From Streptomyces sp. Ncost-T10-10d (GTDB taxonomy: Bacteria > Actinomycetota > Actinomycetes > Streptomycetales > Streptomycetaceae), in the NCBI RefSeq assembly GCF_900091955.1, contig NZ_FMDF01000183.1, positions 41,050 through 105,049 on the forward strand: a DNA stretch of 64,000 bases. The letters are read 5' to 3'. Position numbers and translations under genes: made by a program. Below are positions 40,723 to 49,764 of this stretch, piece by piece. How positions within the stretch are numbered: the first letter of the stretch is position 1; every line of letters begins with the position of its first letter. The notes below the pieces were generated by a model. That model did not search any database and was not told where the DNA came from. It worked only from the letters and a program-made list of their open reading frames with translations.

Positions 40723-41658
40723 ATGGGACGCCATCGACGCTCCGCCGCAACTCCTGCCGCTGAGTACCACGCGGTGGGGGACGCGGGTCGGCACCGGGGT
40801 GCGCGCCGCAGGAAGCGGCCCGGAACACCTGTTCGTACCGGACTGATCGGCGTGTCCGCGGCCCTTGCCGTGGGGGCCGTGGCGGTCGCCTCCGGTCTGC
40901 TGCCCGGCGGCGACACCTACACGGTCGGCGGCGGCACTGCTGCCGACCATGTGCGTACCAAGGGGGCCCCGGACCTGCTGACCCAGGGCGCCTCCACCAC
41001 CGCCCCCGCCGACCGCGGCGCCGCGTCCACCCCGGCCGGCCGCGGCGTCGGGCGGGCCGACGGCTCGACGAGACCGGAGTCCCCCACCGGGTCCCCGTCG
41101 AAGACCTCCGGACCGACCGGGCGGGCGAAGCCGTCCGAATCTCCGGCGTCGTCCGAGTCCGCTGCGACGGAAGCCGGGAAGAGCACCGCCCCGGCCGAGG
41201 TCGAGAAGTCGTCGGCCGCGCCGACGGCCGCTGCCTCCACTCCGGCCGCCCGCAGGTCCATGGAGCCGACACCGGCCGCCGCCGGCTCCGCGCAGGCCGC
41301 TGTGCTCGCCCTGGTCAACCAGGAGCGCGCGAAGGTCGGCTGCAGCCCCGTGACGGCCAGCGCCTCGCTGACCTCGCTGGCCCAGGACTTCAGCGACGAC
41401 ATGGCTGCCCGCGGCTTCTTCGACCACACCGACCCCGATGGCCGGACCCCCTGGGACCGCGCCTCGAAGGCCGGTGTGCAGGGACTCGGCGGCGAGAACA
41501 TCGCCCGCGGCCAGGCCGACGCACAGGCCGTGATGGACTCCTGGATGAGCAGCGACGGCCATCGGGCAAACATTCTCAACTGCGATTACAAGACGCTCGG
41601 CGTCGGCGTGCACTTCGGTGCGGGCGGCCCCTGGTGGACCCAGGACTTCGGCTTCTGA
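40723..41658 (+). CDS. Membrane-anchored or secreted CAP/SCP-domain protein
   Basis: 311 residues from ATG 40723, eight bases after AAGGG. A basic N terminus is followed by a hydrophobic segment (~42-60: TGLIGVSAALAVGAVAVASG), then a long low-complexity Ser/Thr/Pro/Ala linker (~75-185) that would span the cell wall, then a CAP domain (~190-311) with NQERAKVGCSPV, HTDPDGRTPWDR, GGENIARG and SSDGHRANILN. CAP proteins (YkwD-like) are extracellular; their bacterial activity is mostly unknown. Two Cys in the domain could form a disulfide. Confidence 0.87.
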   Translation: MGRHRRSAATPAAEYHAVGDAGRHRGARRRKRPGTPVRTGLIGVSAALAVGAVAVASGLLPGGDTYTVGGGTAADHVRTKGAPDLLTQGASTTAPADRGAASTPAGRGVGRADGSTRPESPTGSPSKTSGPTGRAKPSESPASSESAATEAGKSTAPAEVEKSSAAPTAAASTPAARRSMEPTPAAAGSAQAAVLALVNQERAKVGCSPVTASASLTSLAQDFSDDMAARGFFDHTDPDGRTPWDRASKAGVQGLGGENIARGQADAQAVMDSWMSSDGHRANILNCDYKTLGVGVHFGAGGPWWTQDFGF

Positions 41659-41732
41659 GCACTCCCGGGACGTGCCGACCCGGAGAAAGCGCGCCCCATT
41701 GGTAAGCGCTGTGCGGGCGTACGCTGGTCGGC

Positions 41733-42161
41733 ATGGACGAGAACACCCGTCTGGACGCGCTCGCTTTTGATGTGTTCTCCAGACAGTGCCCCTCGCGCGG
41801 CACCCTGGAGCATGTCACCGGGCGCTGGGGCAGTCTGACGCTGGGAGCGCTGTACGAGGGCGGCTTCCGCTTCAATGAACTCCGTCGCCGGGTCGACGGG
41901 GTGAGCGAGAAGATGCTCTCGCAGACCCTCCACGCCCTGGAGCGGGACGGTCTGGTCCACCGCGAGGCCCAGCCGACCAATCCGCCGCGCGTCGACTACG
42001 AACTGACACCTCTGGGCCGGCAGGTCGCCGAGCGGCTGCTCGGGCTGATCGAGCTCGTCGAGGGCCGGATGCCCGAGGTACTCCAGGCCCGTGACCGTTA
42101 CGACGAGGCCCACCCGAGTCCGGAGGCCGGCGCTCAGGAAGCCGTGCGCGGCGGTCGCTGA
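41733..42161 (+). CDS. HxlR-family transcriptional regulator
   Basis: 142 residues with the HxlR winged helix: CPSRGTLEHVTGRWGSLTLGALYEGGFRFNELRRRVDGVSEKMLSQTLHALERDGLV, then the wing NPPRVDYELTPLGRQV. A single Cys19 at the redox-sensing position of the family (RQCPSRG) suggests thiol or quinone sensing. The last 28 bp overlap the 3-prime end of mutM on the other strand. Target genes are not evident; it may act at its own promoter. Confidence 0.88.
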   Translation: MDENTRLDALAFDVFSRQCPSRGTLEHVTGRWGSLTLGALYEGGFRFNELRRRVDGVSEKMLSQTLHALERDGLVHREAQPTNPPRVDYELTPLGRQVAERLLGLIELVEGRMPEVLQARDRYDEAHPSPEAGAQEAVRGGR

Positions 42162-43003
42162 CAGCGCGGGCAGAAGTAGCTGGAGCGGTTCATCCACGGG
42201 CGGCGGCGCATCGGCGTACCGCAGCGGTGGCAGGGCTCGCCCTCTCGCCCGTATGCGTCGAGCGAGCGGTCGAAGTAGCCGGACTCGCCGTTCACATTGA
42301 CGTAGAGGCTGTCGAAGCTGGTGCCGCCCTGGTCGAGCGCCGCGGTCATCACGTCGCGGACATGGCCCAGCAGTTCGGCCGACGTGGGGCGAGTGAGGGT
42401 CGCGGTCGGCCGGTCGTAATGCAACTTGGTGCGCCAGAGCGCCTCGTCCGCGTAGATGTTGCCGACTCCGCTGATCAGCGACTGGTCGAGCAGGGCACGC
42501 TTGATCGTCGTACGGCGCAGTCGCAGGGCCGTGTGGAACGCCGCGTCGTCGAAGGCCGGGTCCAAGGGGTCGCGGGCGATGTGTGCGATGGCGTCGGGCA
42601 GCCCGTCCATGCTGTCGGCGGCGCATTCGTGGAGGGAGAGCCCTCCGAAGGTCCGCTGGTCGACGAAGCGCAGCTCGGTGCCGAGCGAGTCGTCGAAGCG
42701 GATCCTGATGCGCAGATGCTTCTCGTCAGGGGTGTCCTGCGGCTGTACGAGCAGCTGGCCGCTCATGCCGAGATGGCCCAGCAGTGAGCTGGACGCATCG
42801 TTCAGCGGCACCCAGAGGTACTTGCCGCGGCGCATGGCCGTTCCGAAGCGGGCGCCGGCGAGCCGGGCCGCGAAGTCCACGCCGCCCGCGAAATGGCGGC
42901 GGACCGCGCGTGGGTGCAGCACCTCGACGTCGCCGACCGTGCGGCCGGTGACCCAGCGCTCAAGACCGCGTCGTACGACTTCGACCTCGGGCAGCTCGGG
43001 CAC
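42134..43003 (-). CDS. mutM: Formamidopyrimidine-DNA glycosylase MutM/Fpg
   Basis: 289 residues beginning VPELPEVEVVRR, where Pro2 (nucleophile) and Glu3 follow the removed initiator. The helix-two-turn-helix around LDQSLISGVGNIYADEALW and the C-terminal zinc finger (CHRCGTPMRRRPWMNRSSYFCPRC) are intact. It removes 8-oxoguanine and formamidopyrimidines. GTG at 43003 with AGGAG eight bases upstream. It lies directly downstream of rnc, the usual rpmF-rnc-mutM order. Confidence 0.95.
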   Translation of the reverse strand: MPELPEVEVVRRGLERWVTGRTVGDVEVLHPRAVRRHFAGGVDFAARLAGARFGTAMRRGKYLWVPLNDASSSLLGHLGMSGQLLVQPQDTPDEKHLRIRIRFDDSLGTELRFVDQRTFGGLSLHECAADSMDGLPDAIAHIARDPLDPAFDDAAFHTALRLRRTTIKRALLDQSLISGVGNIYADEALWRTKLHYDRPTATLTRPTSAELLGHVRDVMTAALDQGGTSFDSLYVNVNGESGYFDRSLDAYGREGEPCHRCGTPMRRRPWMNRSSYFCPRCQRPPRTAS

Positions 43004-43096
43004 GGTGTCGCTCCTGGAGATGTGGACTGGGGAGATGAAAAGAATATCCGGGCAGGACAAACCCCTCGGCGCACAGGGCACCGAGGGGTTCTCGGG

Positions 43097-43921
43097 TCAG
43101 GCCGGAGCGATGTCCGTGGACGGCGACGGGTTGGCAGGGGTGTCGGCGGCCCCTCCGTCGGCAGCGGCCTTCGCCGCCGCCTCCCGCGCTTCCGCGGCGG
43201 CGCTGATCTCGCGCCAGGCGGACTCCGCCGCCTGCTGCTCCGCTTCCTTCTTGCTACGGCCGGTGCCGGTGCCGTACGAGACACCACCGACGCGAGCAGC
43301 AGCAGTAAAGGTCTTCTCGTGGTCCGGGCCGGCCTCCGTGACGAGGTACTCGGGGACGCCGAGGCTCTCGCTCGCGGTGAGTTCCTGGAGGCTGGTCTTC
43401 CAGTCCAGGCCGGCGCCGAGGTTCGAGGACCTGTCGATCAGCGGATCGAAGAGCCGGTGGACCAGCTCCGAGGCCGCGCTGAGACCCTGGTCGAGGTAGA
43501 CCGCGCCGATCACCGCTTCAAGGGTGTCGGCGAGGATGGACGCCTTGTCCCTGCCGCCCGTGCCCTCTTCACCGCGGCCGAGCCGGATGAAGGAGCCGAG
43601 TTCGAGGCCGCGGCCCACCTCCGCAAGTGCACGCGAGTTGACCACCGCGGCCCGCAACTTGGCCAGCTGGCCTTCGGGCAGGTCGGGGTGGGTGCGGTAC
43701 AGCGTGTCCGTGACCACCAGGCCGAGCACCGAATCCCCGAGGAATTCGAGCCGCTCGTTGGTGGGCAGACCGCCGTTCTCGTATGCGTACGAACGATGGG
43801 TCAGCGCACGCACCAGAAGGGCGGACTCGAGGTGATACCCGAGCCGCCCTTCCAGAAGCGTGTGGGACGAGGCTGTGTTGATGTTGTCTGCCTGCTTCTT
43901 GGCGTTGGACAACTCAGACAT
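43097..43921 (-). CDS. rnc: Ribonuclease III
   Basis: 274 residues. The RNase III signature NERLEFLGDSVLGLVV and the second catalytic Glu (DTLEAVIGAVYLD) are present; a double-stranded RNA-binding domain follows (WKTSLQELTASESLGVPEYLV... SKKEAEQQAAESAW), with an Ala-rich tail. It processes rRNA and mRNAs; in Streptomyces it is AbsB, needed for antibiotic production. ATG at 43921 with GAGAGG upstream; a longer frame through rpmF is spurious. Confidence 0.95.
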   Translation of the reverse strand: MSELSNAKKQADNINTASSHTLLEGRLGYHLESALLVRALTHRSYAYENGGLPTNERLEFLGDSVLGLVVTDTLYRTHPDLPEGQLAKLRAAVVNSRALAEVGRGLELGSFIRLGRGEEGTGGRDKASILADTLEAVIGAVYLDQGLSAASELVHRLFDPLIDRSSNLGAGLDWKTSLQELTASESLGVPEYLVTEAGPDHEKTFTAAARVGGVSYGTGTGRSKKEAEQQAAESAWREISAAAEAREAAAKAAADGGAADTPANPSPSTDIAPA

Positions 43922-43940
43922 CGGGCCTCTCACCAGCCGC

Positions 43941-44114
43941 TCAGACCTCGAGGACCTGGCGCTTGTTGTACGTGCCGCAGCTGGGGCACGCGATGTGCTG
44001 CAGCTTCGGCTCCTGGCAACGCTCACACGAAACCAGGGTGGGGACCGCAGCCTTCCACTGCGACCGGCGGTGGCGCGTGTTGCTGCGCGACATCTTCCGC
44101 TTCGGAACAGCCAC
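43941..44114 (-). CDS. rpmF: 50S ribosomal protein L32
   Basis: 57 residues: VAVPKRKMSRSNTRHRRSQWKA then a zinc-ribbon (CERCQEPKLQHIACPSCG), the zinc-containing form of L32. GTG at 44114 with AGGAGA upstream. It is nested between yceD (two bases away) and rnc, the common yceD-rpmF-rnc order. Confidence 0.96.
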   Translation of the reverse strand: MAVPKRKMSRSNTRHRRSQWKAAVPTLVSCERCQEPKLQHIACPSCGTYNKRQVLEV

Positions 44115-44116
44115 GG

Positions 44117-44794
44117 CTACTTCTCCTGCTTCTCGTCGACGCCCGCTTCGGCGCCGCCCATGTTGTCCTTCTCGCCGTCCTGAACGGTGTCGGCGAGTCC
44201 TTGCAATGCCGCCCAACGGATGTCGACGGCATCGTGGTGGTGACCGGGGTTCTCGTCCAGCCTGATTCCGCATTCGGAACACAGACCGGCACAGGACTCC
44301 CGGCACACCGGCTGCATCGGCAGTGCGAGCACCACCGCATCGCGCAGCACTGGTTCGAGGTCGAACAGGCCGTCCTCGATGAAGAGCCTGTCCTCGTCGT
44401 CCTCGGCGTCGTCGGCCGGTTCCGCCTTGCTGCTGCGGCCCCGGTCATCGGCGTCAGGGTACGAGAACATCTCCTGGAAGTCCGCCACAACCTCTTGGCG
44501 CAGCGGCTCCAGACACCTTACGCACTCCCCCTCGGCCGACGCACGGGCGGTGCCTGTGACAAGCACCCCTTCCATGACCGATTCGAGACGGAGGTCCAGC
44601 TCCACGGGTGCACCTTCCGGCACCCCGATGACCCCGTCGATGCCGAGGGCCGGTGAACCGGGTGCGTCCACCGAGCGGGTCAGCCGCTGGAGCGCACCGG
44701 GACGCCGACCCAGCTCGTGCGTGTCGAACACGAGGGGGTTTCGGTGGTCGAGGTGGCCGTTCAGGGCTTTTCCTGCTTTCGAAATCAAGTGCAT
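44117..44794 (-). CDS. yceD: YceD/DUF177 family protein (23S rRNA accumulation protein)
   Basis: DUF177 protein; family members act in 23S rRNA/50S assembly and are coupled to rpmF, as here. Landmarks are NPLVFDTHELGRRPGAL, GECVRCLEPL, QEMFSYPDADDRGR and the Cys pair region CRESCAGLCSECG. The start is uncertain. The first ATG in frame near the conserved region is at 44794 but has no Shine-Dalgarno, whereas a CTG at 44764 has AGGA about eight bases upstream and starts almost exactly where homologs (LNxRLDHRNP...) begin. Confidence 0.85.
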   Translation of the reverse strand: MHLISKAGKALNGHLDHRNPLVFDTHELGRRPGALQRLTRSVDAPGSPALGIDGVIGVPEGAPVELDLRLESVMEGVLVTGTARASAEGECVRCLEPLRQEVVADFQEMFSYPDADDRGRSSKAEPADDAEDDEDRLFIEDGLFDLEPVLRDAVVLALPMQPVCRESCAGLCSECGIRLDENPGHHHDAVDIRWAALQGLADTVQDGEKDNMGGAEAGVDEKQEK

Positions 44795-44935
44795 CGCGCA
44801 TCGTGGGGAGGGCCGACCTGATTCGGATTCGAAACGGGCAGCCGGGATCGCGGACATACGCGCGACCGAACAGCCAGGATACTGGACGCGCCGCCCAGCT
44901 CCCAATCCGGTCCGCCCCGCCTCCGTACCGCCCGG

Positions 44936-46009
44936 TCAGCGCTCCTGTTCGTACCGGCGGAGCTGGTCCAGATCGATCATGCTGGTGTCGAACAGGCTGG
45001 TCTCGTCGAGGGCGCTCTCGCCCTGCGGCTGGAGCGCCTGCTGGGACTGCATGGGCTGCTGCTGCCAGCCGTCGTACCCCTGGACCGGGATCTGGGCCTG
45101 GCTCTGGTCGTAGCCCTGTTGCTGATAGGCGGCGTACGGGTCCGGCTGCTGCTGGTACCCGTAGACGTCCTGCTGCGGCTGCTCCTGGTACGCGTACGTC
45201 TCCGCGTAGCTCGGCTGGGCCTGGGCGGGGAAGTGCGGCTGGACCTGCTGGTGCACCGGCTGCGGCTCCGGGGTGGCGAGCCCGGCGAGGCCGGCCCAGT
45301 GGTCCTCGTCGCTCATGTGCCCCTGATTGCCCGCCGCGTCCTGGGCGGCCACGTGCGCGCCGAGTTCGTCGGTGGCGACCCGGCCGTGCAGCTTCTGCCG
45401 GCCGCGGCCGACCGCTTCCAGGGTCTTGGCGAGCACGGCCTCGAAGGCGCCGAGCTTGGTGTCGACATACTCGTCCGCACGGCGCTGGAGCGTGGCCGGG
45501 TCGGTGCTGCGCTCGGGGGCCTCGGCGAAGTCCGGGTCCTCGTACCCCTGCTCGTCGAAGGTCTGGCCACGGCCGAGGAGCTTCTCGCGGCCCCGGTCGA
45601 CGGAGCCGATGGTCTTGGTGAGGACGACCTCGAAGTTGGCGAGCTTGCTGTCGACGTACTCGTCGGCCTCGGCACGGACCTCCTCGGCCTCCCGACGGGC
45701 CTCGCCGAGGATGCGGTCGGCCTCGCTGCGGGACTGCATGGCGACCTCGGTCCCGGAGATCAGCGAGGTGCGTTCGGCATGCGCGGTCTCGATGATCCGC
45801 TCGGCCTCCTGACGGGCCTGCTCGACCATCTGCTCCCGGCCGCCGATGAGCTCCTGGGCATGGGCGAGCGAGCCGGGCAGGGCCTCGCGCACCTCTTCGA
45901 GCATCGCGAGCAGCTCGGCGCGGTTGACCACGCACGAAGCCGACATGGGCATGGACCGGGCGCTCCCGACCGCCTCGACGATCTCGTCGAGCTTCTTCTG
46001 CACGTCCAC
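44936..46009 (-). CDS. DivIVA-like coiled-coil cell-division/polar-growth protein
   Basis: 357 residues. An N-terminal ~150-residue coiled coil (EKARQEAERIIETAH-type repeats, REAEEVRAEADEYVDSKLANFEVVL) appears in two related copies, each ending EYVDxKLxxFExVLxKT. A Gln/Tyr/Pro-rich C-terminal tail (~240-330) follows. It fits the actinobacterial DivIVA/Wag31-related group annotated as cell division initiation protein; the true DivIVA of Streptomyces is elsewhere, near ftsZ. GTG at 46009; a second GTG at 46003 is possible. Confidence 0.8.
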   Translation of the reverse strand: MDVQKKLDEIVEAVGSARSMPMSASCVVNRAELLAMLEEVREALPGSLAHAQELIGGREQMVEQARQEAERIIETAHAERTSLISGTEVAMQSRSEADRILGEARREAEEVRAEADEYVDSKLANFEVVLTKTIGSVDRGREKLLGRGQTFDEQGYEDPDFAEAPERSTDPATLQRRADEYVDTKLGAFEAVLAKTLEAVGRGRQKLHGRVATDELGAHVAAQDAAGNQGHMSDEDHWAGLAGLATPEPQPVHQQVQPHFPAQAQPSYAETYAYQEQPQQDVYGYQQQPDPYAAYQQQGYDQSQAQIPVQGYDGWQQQPMQSQQALQPQGESALDETSLFDTSMIDLDQLRRYEQER

Positions 46010-46108
46010 CGTGTGCTCGCCACTCTCTACAGCCGATTTGGAGACGGACGGGACGACTGTACGGCCAGTCGGCGCCCGCCCGACACCTGGTGACGGTTCG
46101 TCAGTTCC

Positions 46109-46618
46109 TCAGCGCTGAGCGAGGCGTTCGGTGAGGGCTTCGTGGACCACCGGGGGCAGCAGGTGGGAGACGTCGCCGCCCCAGGTCGCGACCTCCTTGA
46201 CCAGGGAGGACGACAGGAAGCTGTAGGTGGGATTGGTCGGCACGAAGAGCGTCTCGACGCCGGAGAGACCGTTGTTCATCTGGGCCATCTGCAGCTCGTA
46301 GTCGAAGTCGCTGACGGCCCGCAGGCCCTTCACGATCGCCGGGATGTCGCGCTGCTTGCAGAAGTCGACGAGGAGGCCGTGGAAGGACTCGACCTCGACG
46401 TTGCCGAAATCGGCGGTGACCTGGCGGATCAGGTCGATCCGCTCGTCGATCGTGAACAGGCCCTTCTTGGACTGGTTGATCATCACCGCGACATGCACGA
46501 CGTCGTACAGCTTCGAAGCACGGCCGATGATGTCGAGGTGTCCATTGGTGATGGGGTCGAATGACCCCGGGCAGACGGCGCGGCGCAACTTGGTTCCCTC
46601 GCTCTCCGGTCCGGTCAT
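46109..46618 (-). CDS. coaD: Phosphopantetheine adenylyltransferase
   Basis: 169 residues with the nucleotidyltransferase motif CPGSFDPITNGHLDIIGRA and the family's VKGLRAVSDFDYELQMA and PTNPTYSFLSSSLVKEV segments. It makes dephospho-CoA in coenzyme A synthesis. Its start overlaps the rsmD stop by four bases (ATGA). Confidence 0.95.
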   Translation of the reverse strand: MTGPESEGTKLRRAVCPGSFDPITNGHLDIIGRASKLYDVVHVAVMINQSKKGLFTIDERIDLIRQVTADFGNVEVESFHGLLVDFCKQRDIPAIVKGLRAVSDFDYELQMAQMNNGLSGVETLFVPTNPTYSFLSSSLVKEVATWGGDVSHLLPPVVHEALTERLAQR

Positions 46619-47199
46619 CGTGCGTCTTCGCACGTAGAGGCGGCGCGACCGTACCAAAGCGTCCCCTCGCCGTAGCGACGGGCCCGCAGTGGCTCGAATC
46701 CCTTGGGCCAGTTGAATTCTCCGCCTCTGGTGCTGCGTTCCACGGTGACGAGGGCGTCGGCTGTGAGCCACCCCTGGGCACGGAGTGTGAGCAGTATCTC
46801 GCCAAGATCGTCGTCGGTCACGGCGTACGGCGGGTCCAGGAACACCACGTCGTACGGCTCCGCGGGCGCCGGTCCCGTCACGATCTGTTCGGCTTTTCCG
46901 GTACGGACTTCGGCGCCGGGCAGGCCGAGTGCGCGGACGTTGTCCCGGACGATGCGGACGGCCTTGTGGTCGGCCTCGACGAGCAGGGCATGGACCGCGC
47001 CGCGGGAGAGTGCCTCCAGGCCGACGGCGCCGGAACCCGCGTACAGATCCGCGATACGGGTGCCGTGGAGGCTGCCCAGGAGGGCTTCCCAGGTGGAGAA
47101 GAGGCCCTCGCGTGCACGGTCGGAGGTGGGGCGGGTGCCGGTGCCGGGCGGGACGGCCAGGCGGCGTCCGCCGGCCGAGCCGGCGATCACGCGGGTCAT
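46615..47199 (-). CDS. rsmD: 16S rRNA (guanine966-N2)-methyltransferase RsmD
   Basis: 194 residues. SAM-binding motif I is LYAGSGAVGLEALSRGA and the N-methyltransferase motif IV is VVFLDPPYA. Start MTRVIAGSAGGRRLAVP at 47199 is the family start. It is coupled to coaD and sits 96 bp from recG, the normal recG-rsmD-coaD order. Confidence 0.94.
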   Translation of the reverse strand: MTRVIAGSAGGRRLAVPPGTGTRPTSDRAREGLFSTWEALLGSLHGTRIADLYAGSGAVGLEALSRGAVHALLVEADHKAVRIVRDNVRALGLPGAEVRTGKAEQIVTGPAPAEPYDVVFLDPPYAVTDDDLGEILLTLRAQGWLTADALVTVERSTRGGEFNWPKGFEPLRARRYGEGTLWYGRAASTCEDAR

Positions 47200-47295
47200 G
47201 GGTGTCTGGTCCTCGGTTCGTGGGTGGCCCACAGGATGCTGCGGTGCCGTGCCACCCACGATATGGCGTCGTGGCGGATGGGGCCCGCGCACCCG

Positions 47296-49566
47296 TCACC
47301 CCTTGTCGAGGTACTGTTCGCGCTCCTTGTCGAGCAGCGCGTCCAGCGTGATCCGCAGCTCGGGCAGGTGTTCCAGCTCCGGGTCGGCGGCGACGATCGT
47401 GGCGGCCTCCTCGCGGGCGGCGGCGATGACCTCCTCGTCATCGATGACGGTGAGCATCCGCAACGAGGAGCGGACCCCGGACTGGGCCTGGCCGAGGACA
47501 TCGCCCTCGCGGCGCTGTTCGAGGTCGATCCGGGACAGTTCGAAGCCGTCGAGGGTGGCGGCGACGGCGGAGAGGCGGGCGCGGGCGGGGCTGGCCTCGT
47601 GGGCCTCGCTGACCAGCAGACAGAGTCCGGCGGCGGAGCCGCGGCCGACCCGGCCGCGCAGCTGGTGGAGCTGGGAGACCCCGAACCGGTCGGCGTCCAT
47701 GATCACCATGGCGGTGGCATTGGGGACGTTGACCCCGACCTCGATGACAGTGGTGGCGACGAGGACGTCGACCTGGCCCGCGGCGAAGCGGCGCATCACG
47801 TCGTCCTTGTCGTCGGGGTTCATCCTGCCGTGCAGCACCTCGACGCGCAGACCGGCGAGCGGGCCCTTGGCGAGCTGTTCGGCGATCTCCAGGACGGCGA
47901 GGGGCGGGCGCTTCTCGCCGTCTTCCTCTGCCGGCTTCTTCTTCCCCTTCTTGCCCGCCGCCTCGTCCTCGGCGTCGTCGCCGATGCGGGGGCAGACCAC
48001 ATAGGCCTGATGCCCGTTCTCCACTTCCTCGCGGACCCGTTCCCAGGCACGGCTGAGGAAGTGCGGCTTGTCCTTGGCGGGTACGACATGGCTGGCGATC
48101 GGCGAGCGGCCGGCCGGCAGCTGGTCCAGTACGGACGTCTCCAGATCACCGAAGACGGTCATGGCGACCGTACGGGGAATGGGGGTCGCGGTCATGACCA
48201 GCAGATGCGGCGGCTGTTTCCCCTTGGAGCGCAAGGCGTCGCGCTGTTCCACCCCGAAGCGGTGCTGTTCGTCGACGACGACCAGGCCCAGGTCGTGGAA
48301 CTGCACCTTGTCCTCGATCAGCGCATGTGTGCCGATCACGATCCCGGCCTCGCCCGTGACGAGGTCGAGCAGCGCCTGCCGGCGGGCCGCGACGCCCATG
48401 GAGCCGGTGAGCAGCACCACCTTCGTCCCCTGCTCGGAGCCGCCGACCGCCCGCCCGTCGCCGGACCGCCGTCCCTCCTGAGGAGGCGCTTCGCGCCACA
48501 GTCCCCAGTTCTCGGCCAGCTCGCCCATCATTTCGGTGATGGAGCGGTGGTGCTGCTGAGCAAGCACTTCGGTGGGCGCGAGCATGGCGGCCTGCCCGCC
48601 CGCGTCGACGACGCCGAGCATCGCGCGCAGCGCGACCATGGTCTTCCCGGACCCGACCTCGCCCTGGAGGAGCCGGTGCATCGGGTGCTCGGTCGCCAGG
48701 TCGTCGAAGATCTCCTTGGAGACCTTCTGCTGTCCCTCGGTGAGGGTGAAGGGCAGCTTGGCGTCGAAGGCGTCGAGCAGTCCGCCGGGCCTGGGTCTGC
48801 GGGCCACTGCCGGGAGCTGGGTGTCGGCGTATCTGCGGCGGGCCAGCGCGACCTGGAGAACGAAGGCCTCGTCCCACTTCAGCCGGTCCCTGGCCTGCGC
48901 GATGTCCGCCTTGGTCTGCGGGCGGTGGACCTTCAGCAGCGCCTCCGGGAGCGGGGTGAACCCGCGGCCCTCGCGCAGACTCGCCGGCAGCGGGTCGACG
49001 GCCTCCCGCGCGCTGGGCAGCACGGTGTCGACGGCCTTGGCGATCCGCCACGAGTCCAGCTGCTTGCAGGCCGGGTAGATCGGCAGCAGCCGCCCGGCGA
49101 ACGCATCCACCGCTTCCGTGGCCTCGTCCCCGTCGATGGACTCGACGTCCAGCAGCTGGTAGGTGGGGTGGGCCAGCTGCATCTTCCGGTTGAAGACGGA
49201 GACCTTGCCCGCGAACATCGCCCGCCGGCCCGGCAACAGCTCCTTGTGCGGTTTGTGGACGCCATGACCGAAGAAGACCAGCTGGAGGCGGCCGTTGCCA
49301 TCGGTGAGAGTCACTTCGAGGCGCTTGCCGCGGCCGTTGTTGAACATCACGACGCGCGCGTCGGCGACCTGGGCGACCACCGTCACATGCTCGTCCAGAG
49401 GAAGGTCGGTCAGCGCCGTGAGCCGACCGCGCTCCTCGTACCGCCGCGGGTAGTGGTGCAGCAGATCACCGACCGTGTGCAGGTCGAGGTGTTCGGCCAT
49501 CACCTTCGCGGTGGCTCCGCCGAGCAGCTTCTTGAGGGGTTCATCGAACGCAGACACGCGATCCAT
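47296..49566 (-). CDS. recG: ATP-dependent DNA helicase RecG
   Basis: 756 residues. The N-terminal wedge/OB domain (VGDLLHHYPRRYEERG) is followed by Walker A LLQGEVGSGKTMVALRA, the DEQH box (VVVDEQHRFGVEQR), TATPIPRT and the motif VI region HQLRGRVGRG. It remodels stalled forks and Holliday junctions. A Lys/Glu-rich insert (AGKKGKKKPAEEDGEK) lies between helicase lobes. The ATG at 49566 (MDRVSAFDEPL) is chosen without a clear Shine-Dalgarno. Confidence 0.95.
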   Translation of the reverse strand: MDRVSAFDEPLKKLLGGATAKVMAEHLDLHTVGDLLHHYPRRYEERGRLTALTDLPLDEHVTVVAQVADARVVMFNNGRGKRLEVTLTDGNGRLQLVFFGHGVHKPHKELLPGRRAMFAGKVSVFNRKMQLAHPTYQLLDVESIDGDEATEAVDAFAGRLLPIYPACKQLDSWRIAKAVDTVLPSAREAVDPLPASLREGRGFTPLPEALLKVHRPQTKADIAQARDRLKWDEAFVLQVALARRRYADTQLPAVARRPRPGGLLDAFDAKLPFTLTEGQQKVSKEIFDDLATEHPMHRLLQGEVGSGKTMVALRAMLGVVDAGGQAAMLAPTEVLAQQHHRSITEMMGELAENWGLWREAPPQEGRRSGDGRAVGGSEQGTKVVLLTGSMGVAARRQALLDLVTGEAGIVIGTHALIEDKVQFHDLGLVVVDEQHRFGVEQRDALRSKGKQPPHLLVMTATPIPRTVAMTVFGDLETSVLDQLPAGRSPIASHVVPAKDKPHFLSRAWERVREEVENGHQAYVVCPRIGDDAEDEAAGKKGKKKPAEEDGEKRPPLAVLEIAEQLAKGPLAGLRVEVLHGRMNPDDKDDVMRRFAAGQVDVLVATTVIEVGVNVPNATAMVIMDADRFGVSQLHQLRGRVGRGSAAGLCLLVSEAHEASPARARLSAVAATLDGFELSRIDLEQRREGDVLGQAQSGVRSSLRMLTVIDDEEVIAAAREEAATIVAADPELEHLPELRITLDALLDKEREQYLDKG

Positions 49567-49764
49567 TGCACACCACACCACTGACAGATGTCCGCCGGGC
49601 ACCACGCGGAACACCGGAATCCGCTGGTCCGAATTTCCGAATCATCGCCACGCCTCCAGGATCGGCTCCCACGCCTCCGGCTCGCCATCACCTCTCACGG
49701 GATCGCCCGACCCGGCTTCGCGGAGGCCGGGCCCGACGTCCTCGCCCTGCGCACGGCCGCCGGC

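Noticed and set aside
46561..49584. 1007-codon plus-strand frame over rsmD and recG
   Set aside because: Antisense shadow caused by high GC; recG and rsmD motifs fix the real strand.
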